DNA from: Desertivirga xinjiangensis
GTDB lineage: Bacteria > Bacteroidota > Bacteroidia > Sphingobacteriales > Sphingobacteriaceae
Length of the DNA stretch: 64,000 bases
Reading direction: 5' to 3'
NCBI RefSeq assembly: GCF_024436435.1
Contig: NZ_JAFMZP010000013.1
Location: 1-64,000, forward strand
The notes beneath the pieces are model-generated. The model saw only the letters and a program-made list of their open reading frames with translations. It had not been told where the DNA came from and did not search any database. Made by a program: the position numbers and the translations under genes. This document shows positions 18,144-26,619 of this stretch, in pieces (the stretch's first letter is position 1; every line of letters begins with the position of its first letter).

Positions 18144-18164
18144 GCGCACGCGTGCCGCATGTGC
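18144..18164. repeat. GC-rich dispersed palindrome, copy 1
   Basis: GCGCACGCGTGCCGCATGTGC-like sequence (21 bases) lies between the convergent lysA and cheB-like genes. Its reverse complement matches the elements at 28817, 43531 and, in the opposite arm, 43587. All copies centre on GCACACGCGGCACG and are adjoined by a TTAG/CTAA flank. It is distinctly GC-rich against its AT-rich surroundings. Confidence 0.65.
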
Positions 18165-18201
18165 TAAGAATTATTGCCTGACCAGGATTAAACTTGAAGG
18201 C

Positions 18202-18783
18202 TTAGAAAGGCAGTCTGTTGATGAAACCAGCAAGATCTGCCTTTTTCATTATATGGGCAGGAGTCAGCTTTAAGAGTGCCTGATGGGGCATATAATTGAT
18301 CTCGGCATCTGCCGGATCCTGAACAATTGTGATACCACCAGCGTTCTGAACAGCTACAAGCCCTTCGGAGCCATCTGCGTTAGCGCCTGATAACAAAATA
18401 GCTACCAGAAAGCTCTTATAAACATCGGCAGCGGTTTGAAAGGTAACATCGATGGCCGGGCGTGAGTAAAGGATCTTTTCAGAGAAATCCAGTGAAAAGC
18501 TACGGTCGTTTTCCACCAATAAATGATAATCCGGTGGCGCGATATAGATTATCCCCGGAAGGATCTTTTCCTTTTCCTCGGCTTCTTTCACCATTAGAGA
18601 GGTGCGGGAGGAGAGGAGGTCGACCAGTGTATTATCGACAGTTGTACTTCGATGCAAAATGATGATAATAGAGAGGGATAGATCGCGTCTCAGATCAGGA
18701 AGCATACGCAGGATCACATCGAGACTCCCGGCTGATCCTCCGATCAATATCGCTTCAACTTTTTTTAAGCCATCTTTCTCCAT
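18202..18783 (-). CDS. Stand-alone CheB-type methylesterase domain
   Basis: A 193-residue CheB catalytic domain without the usual N-terminal receiver. The nucleophile serine is S17 in GGSAGS, the catalytic histidine is H44 in ILHRST, and the third triad member is the Asp of LSGANADGSEG near 140. CheB enzymes remove methyl groups from, or deamidate, glutamate or glutamine side chains of chemoreceptors. No chemoreceptor is nearby, so the substrate is unknown. The start overlaps the end of the cheR-like gene by 19 bases, indicating translational coupling, and it is the last gene of the signalling operon. Confidence 0.87.
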   Translation of the reverse strand: MEKDGLKKVEAILIGGSAGSLDVILRMLPDLRRDLSLSIIIILHRSTTVDNTLVDLLSSRTSLMVKEAEEKEKILPGIIYIAPPDYHLLVENDRSFSLDFSEKILYSRPAIDVTFQTAADVYKSFLVAILLSGANADGSEGLVAVQNAGGITIVQDPADAEINYMPHQALLKLTPAHIMKKADLAGFINRLPF

Positions 18784-19592
18784 ATTTTTTCTTTTGCACT
18801 TACTTGTTTGAACTTTGAAGCAATTGCAGAAAATCGCAGCGTCTCTTTAGATCCTAACGCCAAAAAGCCAAGGTTATCGAGGCTTTCATCAAATAACTGA
18901 AATACCCTGGCTTGCAGATCCTTATCGAAATAGATCAGAACGTTACGGCACAAAATAAGCTGGAACTCATTAAAGGAACGGTCGGAGACGAGGTTATGAG
19001 TAGCGAAAATCATTTTTCCGGTTAGAACGGTATCAAATTTAGCCATGTCATAATTGGCGGAGTAATAAGAAGAGAAGTCGTTCTTGCCTCCTGAACTAAT
19101 GTAATTCTCCGAATAATGCTTCATCTGGCTTAAAGGGAAGATTCCTTTCCTTGCACGTTCCAGTACTTCCGGATTAATATCGGTAGCATATAGCAGGGAT
19201 TTGTGAAGCAAATTTGCTTCTTTCAACATAATCGCCATCGAATAAACCTCTTCGCCAGTTGCGCAGCCCGCATGCCAGATCCGGATTAAAGGATAAGTTC
19301 CCAATATCGGAAGGACTTCTTCACGCAGTGTCCGGTAAAACGCCGGATCACGGAACATCTCTGTAACAGGAACAGTGATCTGCTCAATAAATCTCCGGAG
19401 GTAACCGGGGTCGTTTTTAATGCGATACCTGAATTCAGCAAAACTGGGGAAGCGGTCAAGCGAAAAAAGCCGGTTCACCCGCCTTTTAATTGAAGCCTTT
19501 GAATAGTTTGTAAAGTCATAACCATAAAGTTCTAACAGATCATCCAACAAAACCGTAACTTCTTCGTCTTGTACAACTTTATAGTCTATCAT
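18765..19592 (-). CDS. CheR-type protein-glutamate methyltransferase
   Basis: A 275-residue SAM-dependent methyltransferase. The N-terminal helical domain (1-75) contains YSKASIKRRVNRL. The SAM-binding motif is HAGCATGEEVYS (107-118), and LCRNVLIYFDKDLQARV near 220 is the conserved CheR catalytic-domain block. It would methylate protein glutamates, the opposite reaction to the overlapping CheB-like product. Both lie behind a single-domain receiver and a hybrid kinase, an arrangement seen in Bacteroidota signalling clusters that lack flagellar or chemotaxis genes. Confidence 0.88.
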   Translation of the reverse strand: MIDYKVVQDEEVTVLLDDLLELYGYDFTNYSKASIKRRVNRLFSLDRFPSFAEFRYRIKNDPGYLRRFIEQITVPVTEMFRDPAFYRTLREEVLPILGTYPLIRIWHAGCATGEEVYSMAIMLKEANLLHKSLLYATDINPEVLERARKGIFPLSQMKHYSENYISSGGKNDFSSYYSANYDMAKFDTVLTGKMIFATHNLVSDRSFNEFQLILCRNVLIYFDKDLQARVFQLFDESLDNLGFLALGSKETLRFSAIASKFKQVSAKEKIWRKMA

Positions 19593-19597
19593 TGTCC

Positions 19598-19969
19598 TTA
19601 TAGATGTTCTTTTAAAATTTCCATTAACAAATCCACATTGATGGGCTTGGATATATAGGCATTCGCTCCGGCATCAAGGCATTTTTCCTTATCACCAACC
19701 ATAGCCTGGGCTGTCACCGCTACGATTGGAAGAGATTGAAATTCCTTGTTTTTCCGGACCTCAGCTATTGCCTCATAGCCATCCATGTCGGGCATCATCA
19801 TGTCCATAAGAATGATGCCAATGTTGTTAGTATTGGAAAATAAAAGTGACAGACCGTCACTGGCGGCGGTAGCGGTCAAGCATGAAAAACCTTTGGCTTT
19901 AAGGACTGCTTTTAAGGCAAAAATATTTCTGGAGTCGTCGTCGATTAAAAGAATCTGTTTCATTTTCAC
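19598..19969 (-). CDS. Single-domain response regulator
   Basis: A 123-residue receiver domain with no output module. Acidic residues D10-D12, the phosphoacceptor D56 in LMDMMMPDMDG, the switch threonine in VTAQAM and the conserved lysine in ISKPIN are all present. It resembles the last receiver of the adjacent hybrid kinase (MDMMMPDMDG against MDMMMPEMDG), suggesting duplication. It starts immediately after the kinase stop codon and 5 bases before the cheR-like gene, so it is co-translated and probably relays phosphate within this operon. Confidence 0.9.
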   Translation of the reverse strand: MKMKQILLIDDDSRNIFALKAVLKAKGFSCLTATAASDGLSLLFSNTNNIGIILMDMMMPDMDGYEAIAEVRKNKEFQSLPIVAVTAQAMVGDKEKCLDAGANAYISKPINVDLLMEILKEHL

Positions 19970-22900
19970 TTAAAAGTGCTTGTCGTATAGCCATACCCTT
20001 AGCAGCGATACCAACTGGTCTATATCTACTGGTTTTGAGATATAATCGGAGGCGCCTGCTTTAATACATTTTTCACGGTCACCGATCATGGCCTTTGCGG
20101 TAACCGCAAGGATAGGTAATTTTTTGAACTTAGGATTTTGTCTGATCAAAGCAGTGCTTTCGTAACCGTCCATTTCTGGCATCATCATATCCATAAGGAC
20201 GACATCGGTCTTTGGATTTTCTTCCAATATACGCAATGCTTCTTTGCCATCTGTAGCTGAAAGCACTTTCATTTTTACTTGTTCAAGCGCCTTGGTAAGC
20301 GAAAAGATATTGCGCACATCATCGTCAGCGATCAGCACTGTTTTATCTTTAAGGATCTCATTCAGCTCTATCAAATTCTGCCGGTTCCGCTCCTTTCCAG
20401 AAACATTTTTTTCCTGGACAAGGTGGAGGAATAAAGCTACTTCGTCAAGAATACGCTGGTAAGAGTGAGCTGTTTTCATTACAATACTGTCAGCATATTG
20501 CTTAAGCTTGCTTTCCTCTGCGGTACTCAGGTTCTTGCCCGTAAAGATGATAATAGGGAGATTTTCAAGGCCCTTGTTCTGCTTCACCGTTTCCAATGTC
20601 TCATAGGCATTCTGATCCGGAATTCCCATATCGAGTATCACACAATCCAGACCGTTTTCCTTTAAGGCTGTCACGCCGTCTTTTACCGAGCCTTTAATTT
20701 CGGAGCTGACGTTAAATGTGGACAGAAATGAGGACAGTGCTTGTGCATGTTTGGTGTTTTCTTCAATTATCAAAACCTTTTTTGGATGCCTGTTCAGTGC
20801 GTCTTCCAATTTCTGGAACATAAGCTGCATTTGTTCAAGGGCAACCGGTTTATTAATGAAGTCGACAGCTCCTTTTGTAAGACTTTCTTTTTTTACCTCC
20901 ATCGACGACATGATATGCACCGGTATATGCCGCGTATCGGTATTTGACTTAAGCTCCTCCATCACTTCCCAACCATCTTTCACAGGCAACTGAATGTCCA
21001 ATAGAATAGCTATTGGTTTATATTTTAAAGCCAGTTCAATACCGAGGTCGCCGCGTTCGGCCACCAGGCCTTTGTATCCGCTTTTTCGTGTAAACTCTAA
21101 CAGGGCTTTGGCAAAGTTTGTATCGTCCTCAATGATAAGCACAGGCTTCTCTCCATTAATGATTTCATGGCGGTCGTCCGGAATAGGCTGGGGGATATCA
21201 GATACTACGAACTTCTTAGGTCTTTCCTCAGGTTCTGGTTTCGGAGCTAAGCTTGGGGCTTCGACAACATTCCGGGGAATAACTACCTGTTCGTCTTTTA
21301 ATTGTACCGTATTCGGATTTACAGGAACGGTCACGATAAATTCGCTTCCAATGCCCGATTCACTTATTAAGCTTATCTCGCCGCCCAGAAGTTTGGCTAA
21401 CTCGCGGCTGATAGAAAGACCTAAACCCGTACCGCCATATTTTCTCCGGGTAGAACCGTCAGCCTGCTGGAACGCTTCAAATACATGCATTTGTTTGTCG
21501 GCAGGAATACCTATACCCGTGTCTTTTACACTAAATACGGTAAATGCACTGTTTTCACCAGGTTTTACGGTTATGGTTACGGAGCCCTTTGCCGTAAATT
21601 TCAAAGCATTGGAAAGGAGGTTTTTCAGGATCTGCTCTAACCTCATTTTGTCGGTAACAATCTTCTCAGGAGTATCCGGTGCTGATTCTGCAATAAATTC
21701 AAGGTTCTTTTGTTTGGCAATAGGAGCGAAGAGTGACTTCATATCACCTATTACATCTTTGATGTAGGTGTCAGAAAGCTCAAGGTCCATTTTGCCAGCT
21801 TCGATCTTAGAGAGATCCAGGATCTCGTCGATAAGAGAAAGCAAGCCATTTCCTGAGTTCTGAATAACTTTTGCGTATTCTATCTGGTCTTCGGTAAGGT
21901 TGTTTTCGGTGTTTTCAGACATTAGCCTTGACAGCAGCAGGATGGAGTTAAGCGGGGTGCGCAGCTCATGGGACATGTTGGCAAGGAATTCTGACTTATA
22001 TTTGGTACTAAGCTCCAGCTCTTCAGCTTTTTTCTGAATATCGAGGTTCCGCTCCACTATCAGCTGGTTCTTCTCCTCTAAAGATTTACTCCGTTCTTCC
22101 AGCTCCTGGTTAGCTTCCAGTAGCTCTTCCTGCTGAACTTTCAATTCTTCTTCTGAAGCCTGCAGTTTTTGCGCCTGGGCTTCTAGTTCTGTATTAAGAT
22201 TTTCGAGTTCTGAATGTTGAGCCTGTAATTCTTCAGACTGAGCCTGAGTTTCCTCAAGCAGTTCCTGCAACTTAGCCCTGCTTTTGGCTGCGTGAATGGC
22301 AATAGCAATATTGACTGATCCGTCTTCAATTAAAGCTTTAGCTGCAGAGGGAAAAGGTTTAATTGAGCCAATTTCAATAACCCCTTCAATTATATCGTTA
22401 TGTACCAGAGGTATGATGGCGAGATAACGGGGACTGCTGTCGCCGGAGGCTGAAGTAATTTTAACATGATATTCCGGAATATTTTCCAGGAACAGGATCT
22501 CTTTCAGCTTTGCACTCTGGCCTACCATTGTTTCCCCAAGCTCGATCTGGTTTTGCGCCGTGTATCCGGGTGGGATAGCATAGCCAGCAGTGTACTGCAA
22601 GGTGTCGCTATAGGAGATGTACAATAAACCGATTTGTCCTCCAAGGTATTCTACCAATGCATTCAGGGAAGAATTGCTTAAGGAGGAAATCGTTTGTTCA
22701 CCCTTGACGCTGTCATTTATTAGGGTAAGGCCTTGCTGGGTCCAAAGTTTTTGCGCACTCTCTGCAGCAAAGATCTGAAGATCATTCTTCATTTTAAGGA
22801 TAGCCGACCCAAGAATATCTTTCGAACTGCGAGGGGTAACTTCAATGTCAAAGTTTCCTTTACCAATAGCGTCTGCGGCGCGCGACAGATCCTGGTTACT

Positions 22901-24004
22901 GCTGTCGATAGTTTTGATTGATCTTGCCAAACTGCCTATGGCATCTGAGGTACTGATGTCAAGACTGATATTACTTTCTCCAAGGGATATTTTCTCTGCA
23001 GCCATCCTTATTTGCAGAAGCAGTGAAGTAATGCTTTTTATTGTGTAAAACACTATCAGCACCACGAGCAAAATCACCATGGTTAAAAAAAAGATGTATT
23101 TATTTAAGGTGTCTTTTTCATTTTTCTGTAAGAGCTCCGCATGTTCCCTGTTTTTAATGATCAGTTTGGTGTGAACTTTTTTCATTTCGTCAACAACTTT
23201 TTCAGAAAGCTCCCACCATTTGTCGGCGTCGAAGTTTGCGGGAATAGCTTTGATATCTGAGATCTGCTCTAAAGTATTTCTGACATAAACAGCCTCAGGA
23301 GAGCTATTTACTGCAGAAAAACCAGGGATGGTGCCTGAGTCTGATTTTGCTAAAAACTCATCCCAATAAGAAGTAGCCATCTGCGAGTTTTTGGTGATGT
23401 CTTCAAATGCAAGGGTAGAGGTCGTTCTTGTAAGTGCTGTTGAATAGACAGAAGAACGCATTAAGCCGTAATAGTTAGTCATTTGAAAAATAATCCCCTG
23501 GCTTTTGAGGTCTTTGCTGATGGAGCTTAAGTAAGGAATGTTCTCTACAGAGTTATTTGAAACGGAAGGGATCCTGGATAAGATATTTGAATAATAATTT
23601 AATATTTCGTTCGGAGATACTTGCTTGCTGATTATTTGTTTTCTGAGCGGCTTGAGAATGTCCAATAAGGAATATTTTCGATAATTACCGGTCGTCTCCG
23701 GAAGCAGGTTATCGATTTCCAACAGAGCATTATCCGTGTTTGAGAACTGGGTGGTAAGCTGGGCTGGGACTGTTTTGTCGTAGGCATATGAAAAAGCTAG
23801 GCGACGCTCAAGGTGTAATTGGGACGCCACCTCCATAACAGCGAGAGAACTGTTGATGTCTTTGATGACATTATTAACTACCTGTACCCGGTCATTTTTT
23901 TCATTGATGATCTGCACTGCAAAATATATCAGAAAAATAAGAGGAATCAGGCCTATAAGCATAAGCTTAACAGGAAACGTGAGCTTCTTGAAAATTTTAT
24001 TCAT
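19970..24004 (-). CDS. Hybrid histidine kinase with NIT-like sensor, HAMP, GAF and three receivers
   Basis: A 1344-residue inner-membrane sensor. The first membrane segment is about 10-28. The extracytoplasmic helical region to about 300, with LHLERRLAFSYAY, looks like a NIT-type (nitrate/nitrite-sensing) domain. The second membrane segment is about 305-325, followed by HAMP (325-385) and a GAF-like domain (about 410-560). A Glu/Gln-rich coiled coil spans about 565-665. The kinase core has phospho-accepting H679 in SHELRTP, and the HATPase region contains DTGIGIP and GGTGLGLSI. Three receivers follow at roughly 950-1065, 1080-1190 and 1215-1335. It is the core of the operon; the ligand is unknown. 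Confidence 0.9.
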   Translation of the reverse strand: MNKIFKKLTFPVKLMLIGLIPLIFLIYFAVQIINEKNDRVQVVNNVIKDINSSLAVMEVASQLHLERRLAFSYAYDKTVPAQLTTQFSNTDNALLEIDNLLPETTGNYRKYSLLDILKPLRKQIISKQVSPNEILNYYSNILSRIPSVSNNSVENIPYLSSISKDLKSQGIIFQMTNYYGLMRSSVYSTALTRTTSTLAFEDITKNSQMATSYWDEFLAKSDSGTIPGFSAVNSSPEAVYVRNTLEQISDIKAIPANFDADKWWELSEKVVDEMKKVHTKLIIKNREHAELLQKNEKDTLNKYIFFLTMVILLVVLIVFYTIKSITSLLLQIRMAAEKISLGESNISLDISTSDAIGSLARSIKTIDSSNQDLSRAADAIGKGNFDIEVTPRSSKDILGSAILKMKNDLQIFAAESAQKLWTQQGLTLINDSVKGEQTISSLSNSSLNALVEYLGGQIGLLYISYSDTLQYTAGYAIPPGYTAQNQIELGETMVGQSAKLKEILFLENIPEYHVKITSASGDSSPRYLAIIPLVHNDIIEGVIEIGSIKPFPSAAKALIEDGSVNIAIAIHAAKSRAKLQELLEETQAQSEELQAQHSELENLNTELEAQAQKLQASEEELKVQQEELLEANQELEERSKSLEEKNQLIVERNLDIQKKAEELELSTKYKSEFLANMSHELRTPLNSILLLSRLMSENTENNLTEDQIEYAKVIQNSGNGLLSLIDEILDLSKIEAGKMDLELSDTYIKDVIGDMKSLFAPIAKQKNLEFIAESAPDTPEKIVTDKMRLEQILKNLLSNALKFTAKGSVTITVKPGENSAFTVFSVKDTGIGIPADKQMHVFEAFQQADGSTRRKYGGTGLGLSISRELAKLLGGEISLISESGIGSEFIVTVPVNPNTVQLKDEQVVIPRNVVEAPSLAPKPEPEERPKKFVVSDIPQPIPDDRHEIINGEKPVLIIEDDTNFAKALLEFTRKSGYKGLVAERGDLGIELALKYKPIAILLDIQLPVKDGWEVMEELKSNTDTRHIPVHIMSSMEVKKESLTKGAVDFINKPVALEQMQLMFQKLEDALNRHPKKVLIIEENTKHAQALSSFLSTFNVSSEIKGSVKDGVTALKENGLDCVILDMGIPDQNAYETLETVKQNKGLENLPIIIFTGKNLSTAEESKLKQYADSIVMKTAHSYQRILDEVALFLHLVQEKNVSGKERNRQNLIELNEILKDKTVLIADDDVRNIFSLTKALEQVKMKVLSATDGKEALRILEENPKTDVVLMDMMMPEMDGYESTALIRQNPKFKKLPILAVTAKAMIGDREKCIKAGASDYISKPVDIDQLVSLLRVWLYDKHF

Positions 24005-24009
24005 ATGTA

Positions 24010-25485
24010 CTATTTTGTGATAACAGGTAAGCTAAAGTAAAACTGCGAGCCTTTGCCAACTTCACTTTCTACACCGAAAGTTCCGTTATGCCGGCGAATT
24101 ATTTCAGAACAAATGTATAATCCGATTCCTAATCCCTGAAAGCGATGTGAATTTTCTTCTACGCGGTAGAACTTCTTGAAGATATCATTTATTTTTTCAG
24201 GAGGAATTCCTACCCCTTTGTCGGTTACAGTTACTTTTATGTGACTGCCATTGACTTTAGTTTCCACGATAACTTCTTTGCTGTCCGGAGAGTACTTGAT
24301 AGCATTGGTGAGGTAATTTACAAGTACTTGTTCGATGCGCATCTCATCACCAAGTATTTCGGGATTATGAGCGCCCTTACGAATTATATTAGAATCAGGA
24401 TTGGTCTGTCTTATAATGTCCAGAGCAGAATCGATAAGGGTGCCAAAATAGAATGGCTTTTTATTGAAAACCATCTTTCCGCTTTCAATCTTCGATATGT
24501 CGAGGAGGTCGACAATCAAACTGTGTAATTTATCCAGCTGGGATTGCGTTCTGCTCAAATATTTGTTTACCTCATAGTTCTCGTTATTTGGGCCATCGCC
24601 GATAGACCGCTCTAATAATTGCATATAAGCTTTAATACTGGTGAGAGGGGTTTTAAGTTCGTGGCTGGCAATACTTAAAAACTCATCTTTTCTTTTTTCG
24701 GCTTTTTTCTGTTCTTCGATATCTGTTAGAGTCCCTACCCACTTTACAACTTTGTCGCCTTCTTTAATGGGAGTAGCCCGTAACAGATGGCAATAATATT
24801 CCTGATCCTTGACCCTTTTTATTCTGGCTTCCATATTTAATGGAATACCTTCTGCAACAGCTTCTTCCCATTTTTCCTGGATGTTTACATCTTCGGGATG
24901 AGAAGGCGGGAAGGTTTCCTCGTCTTCTGCAAAGTTTAGCCACTGTTGATTGACAAACTCGATGCTGCCGTCATGTTTCGCTGTGAAAGCAATCTGCGGG
25001 ATAGTTTCCAAGGTAGATCGTAACTCCTGAACCCTTTCTTTCAATTCCATCTGCGCCTGCTTTCTGAATTCAATCTCTTCACGTAAAGTTTTTTGAATCT
25101 CATTCAGTTCTCGGGTTTGCTCATACAACCTCGAAAAGGTCTTTACTTTCAAGAGGAGAATATCGGGATCTATAGGTTTGGTAATATAGTCAATACCTCC
25201 TGAAGCATAACCTTTAGTAATAAAGCGTTTATTGATGTTAACTGCTGAAAGGAAAATTATTGGAATATCCTTTGACTTGCTATAGCCGGAAATGATCTCA
25301 GCAACTTCAAATCCATCCATACCAGGCATTTGTACGTCAAGAATAATCAGTGCATAGGAGTTCTTTAAAATCTTTTTTAAAGCTTCTTCTCCTGATAAAG
25401 CAGAGTCAACGTCGAAGTTATTTACTTCCAGTATCTTTTTTAGAGAAAATATATTTTCAGGTTTATCATCAACTATAAGAATCAT
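24010..25485 (-). CDS. Response regulator-PAS-histidine kinase
   Basis: A 491-residue cytosolic protein. An N-terminal receiver (1-120) has phosphoacceptor D50 in IILDVQMPGMDGFE. A coiled coil (about 120-158) leads to a PAS domain with PAC-like end (about 158-262, with GTLTDIEEQK). HisKA follows with H275 in SHELKTP, then HATPase_c to the end (DKGVGIP, GLGIGLYIC). The phosphorylated N-terminal receiver probably gates kinase output. It is first in the operon, 5 bases upstream of the hybrid kinase. Confidence 0.92.
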   Translation of the reverse strand: MILIVDDKPENIFSLKKILEVNNFDVDSALSGEEALKKILKNSYALIILDVQMPGMDGFEVAEIISGYSKSKDIPIIFLSAVNINKRFITKGYASGGIDYITKPIDPDILLLKVKTFSRLYEQTRELNEIQKTLREEIEFRKQAQMELKERVQELRSTLETIPQIAFTAKHDGSIEFVNQQWLNFAEDEETFPPSHPEDVNIQEKWEEAVAEGIPLNMEARIKRVKDQEYYCHLLRATPIKEGDKVVKWVGTLTDIEEQKKAEKRKDEFLSIASHELKTPLTSIKAYMQLLERSIGDGPNNENYEVNKYLSRTQSQLDKLHSLIVDLLDISKIESGKMVFNKKPFYFGTLIDSALDIIRQTNPDSNIIRKGAHNPEILGDEMRIEQVLVNYLTNAIKYSPDSKEVIVETKVNGSHIKVTVTDKGVGIPPEKINDIFKKFYRVEENSHRFQGLGIGLYICSEIIRRHNGTFGVESEVGKGSQFYFSLPVITK

Positions 25486-25652
25486 TCTTAAGCGTTAAGT
25501 TTCTGATTTGACAAATATATTATTAGCAAATCATATATCAGATTAAACAGTTAATTTCGAATATAAAATCCGAATCTCATCATAGAACAAAATACTAGCA
25601 AACCATTTAACCGGGAAATTGTTTTGCAGTGTTGATATTATTCTGAGTTAAT

Positions 25653-26075
25653 CTAAATAGAGTATTTTTCAATCATCTCAGAGGTGATCTTCATGCCGCG
25701 CCCCGTTTTAATATCAATAAGTACATAGTCGAACCAGCCGTCGCTGCAGATCTTTCCGGTTTTTAAACTCTTTATTTCAAAGGCTACTTTGCTGCTCTTT
25801 TCATTCATGGATAATATCCCGGTAGTTACGGTAAACCGCTCTCCGAGAGTGAGTGGTCGTTTAAACTCGACGTGAGCGGTTTTTACCACCCAACCATAAC
25901 CAAGCTCCATAAATTGTTCCATAGACATACCATAACTGGTCTCCATTTGTTCATAACGGGCAGCAAGGACGTAATCGAAATATTTGCTGTTATGAACATG
26001 GTTGAACATATCAATATCATCTGGTCTCACTTTCAACTCTGAACTGAATTTGCTATAGGTTTTATCTGAGTGCAT
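25653..26075 (-). CDS. Acyl-CoA thioesterase, hotdog fold (4HBT)
   Basis: A 140-residue single hotdog-domain protein of the YbgC/FadM type that hydrolyses acyl-CoA thioesters. DDIDMFNHVHNSKYFDYVLAAR near residue 18 is the family signature; the Asp/Asn and His of this stretch line the active site. VEFKRPLTLGERFTV near 70 is the central strand. It is divergent from rpsO, and the shared gap carries the rpsO promoter. The substrate is not predictable. Confidence 0.85.
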   Translation of the reverse strand: MHSDKTYSKFSSELKVRPDDIDMFNHVHNSKYFDYVLAARYEQMETSYGMSMEQFMELGYGWVVKTAHVEFKRPLTLGERFTVTTGILSMNEKSSKVAFEIKSLKTGKICSDGWFDYVLIDIKTGRGMKITSEMIEKYSI

Positions 26076-26138
26076 TTATAGTATTGCTGTTTGTGCAAAG
26101 GTTGCTAATATAAGTATTCATTAACTAAACGCTAATAA

Positions 26139-26169
26139 TTTGGTTTTTAATATATAATCAGTACTTTTG
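26139..26169 (+). promoter_or_regulatory. Promoter of rpsO: TTTG ... TACTTTTG
   Basis: TTTG at 26139-26142 and TACTTTTG at 26162-26169 are separated by 19 bases and match the Bacteroidota -33 TTTG / -7 TAnnTTTG promoter. It lies 46 bases before the rpsO ATG. An upstream TTG at 26167 that could extend the frame lies inside the -7 box, which supports starting rpsO at 26215. Confidence 0.7.
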
Positions 26170-26214
26170 CGGTTTAATAAACAAATTTTTAACAGCTTTA
26201 ATATTATTCAGGTA

Positions 26215-26493
26215 ATGTATTTAAGTACAGAGTACAAGGCAGAGATTTTTGCCAAACATGGTAAAGGCGCTACAGACACAGGTTCTGCAGAAGGTCAGGT
26301 AGCATTATTTACAGCTCGTATTGCCCACTTAACAGGGCATTTGAAGAAAAACAAGAAAGATTTTTCAACTCAGCTTGCGCTTCAAAAATTAGTAGGTAAA
26401 CGTCGTGCGTTGTTAGCTTATTTATATAAGAAAGACATCAACAGATACCGTGCTATTATTAAAGCGTTAGAGTTAAGAGATATTATCAAATAA
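26215..26493 (+). CDS. rpsO: 30S ribosomal protein S15
   Basis: A 92-residue primary 16S rRNA-binding protein of the small-subunit platform. The start at MYLSTEYKAEIFAKHG gives the normal S15 length. GSAEGQVALFTARIAHLTGHLK and the KRRALLAYLYKKDINRYRAII helix contain the conserved rRNA-contacting residues. It is driven by a good promoter, ends at a rho-independent terminator and precedes pnp, the classic rpsO-pnp neighbourhood. Confidence 0.97.
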   Translation: MYLSTEYKAEIFAKHGKGATDTGSAEGQVALFTARIAHLTGHLKKNKKDFSTQLALQKLVGKRRALLAYLYKKDINRYRAIIKALELRDIIK

Positions 26494-26510
26494 TTCTTCT
26501 TTAAAAAATT

Positions 26511-26543
26511 AAAAGCCATTCTCTGCTGGGAATGGCTTTTTTA
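26511..26543 (+). terminator. Rho-independent terminator after rpsO
   Basis: AAAAGCCATTC pairs with GAATGGCTTTT around a short TCTGCTGG loop, followed by a T-rich tail. It lies 17 bases after the rpsO stop and likely separates most rpsO transcription from pnp. Confidence 0.85.
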
Positions 26544-26619
26544 GTTTAATTTAGCCAAAAATAAAGTAAATAATAGGCTGCTTCTTAAAAGACGAAAAAG
26601 CGGCCGCAATGAACAAAAA

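Noticed and set aside
20994-21767. 257-codon open frame antisense to the hybrid kinase
   Set aside because: It lies wholly opposite conserved kinase and receiver coding sequence, has no domain, and is explained by low stop frequency on the opposite strand.
26167-26214. TTG-started 16-residue extension of rpsO
   Set aside because: The TTG lies inside the -7 promoter box and the extension is not S15-like; the ATG at 26215 gives the normal length.
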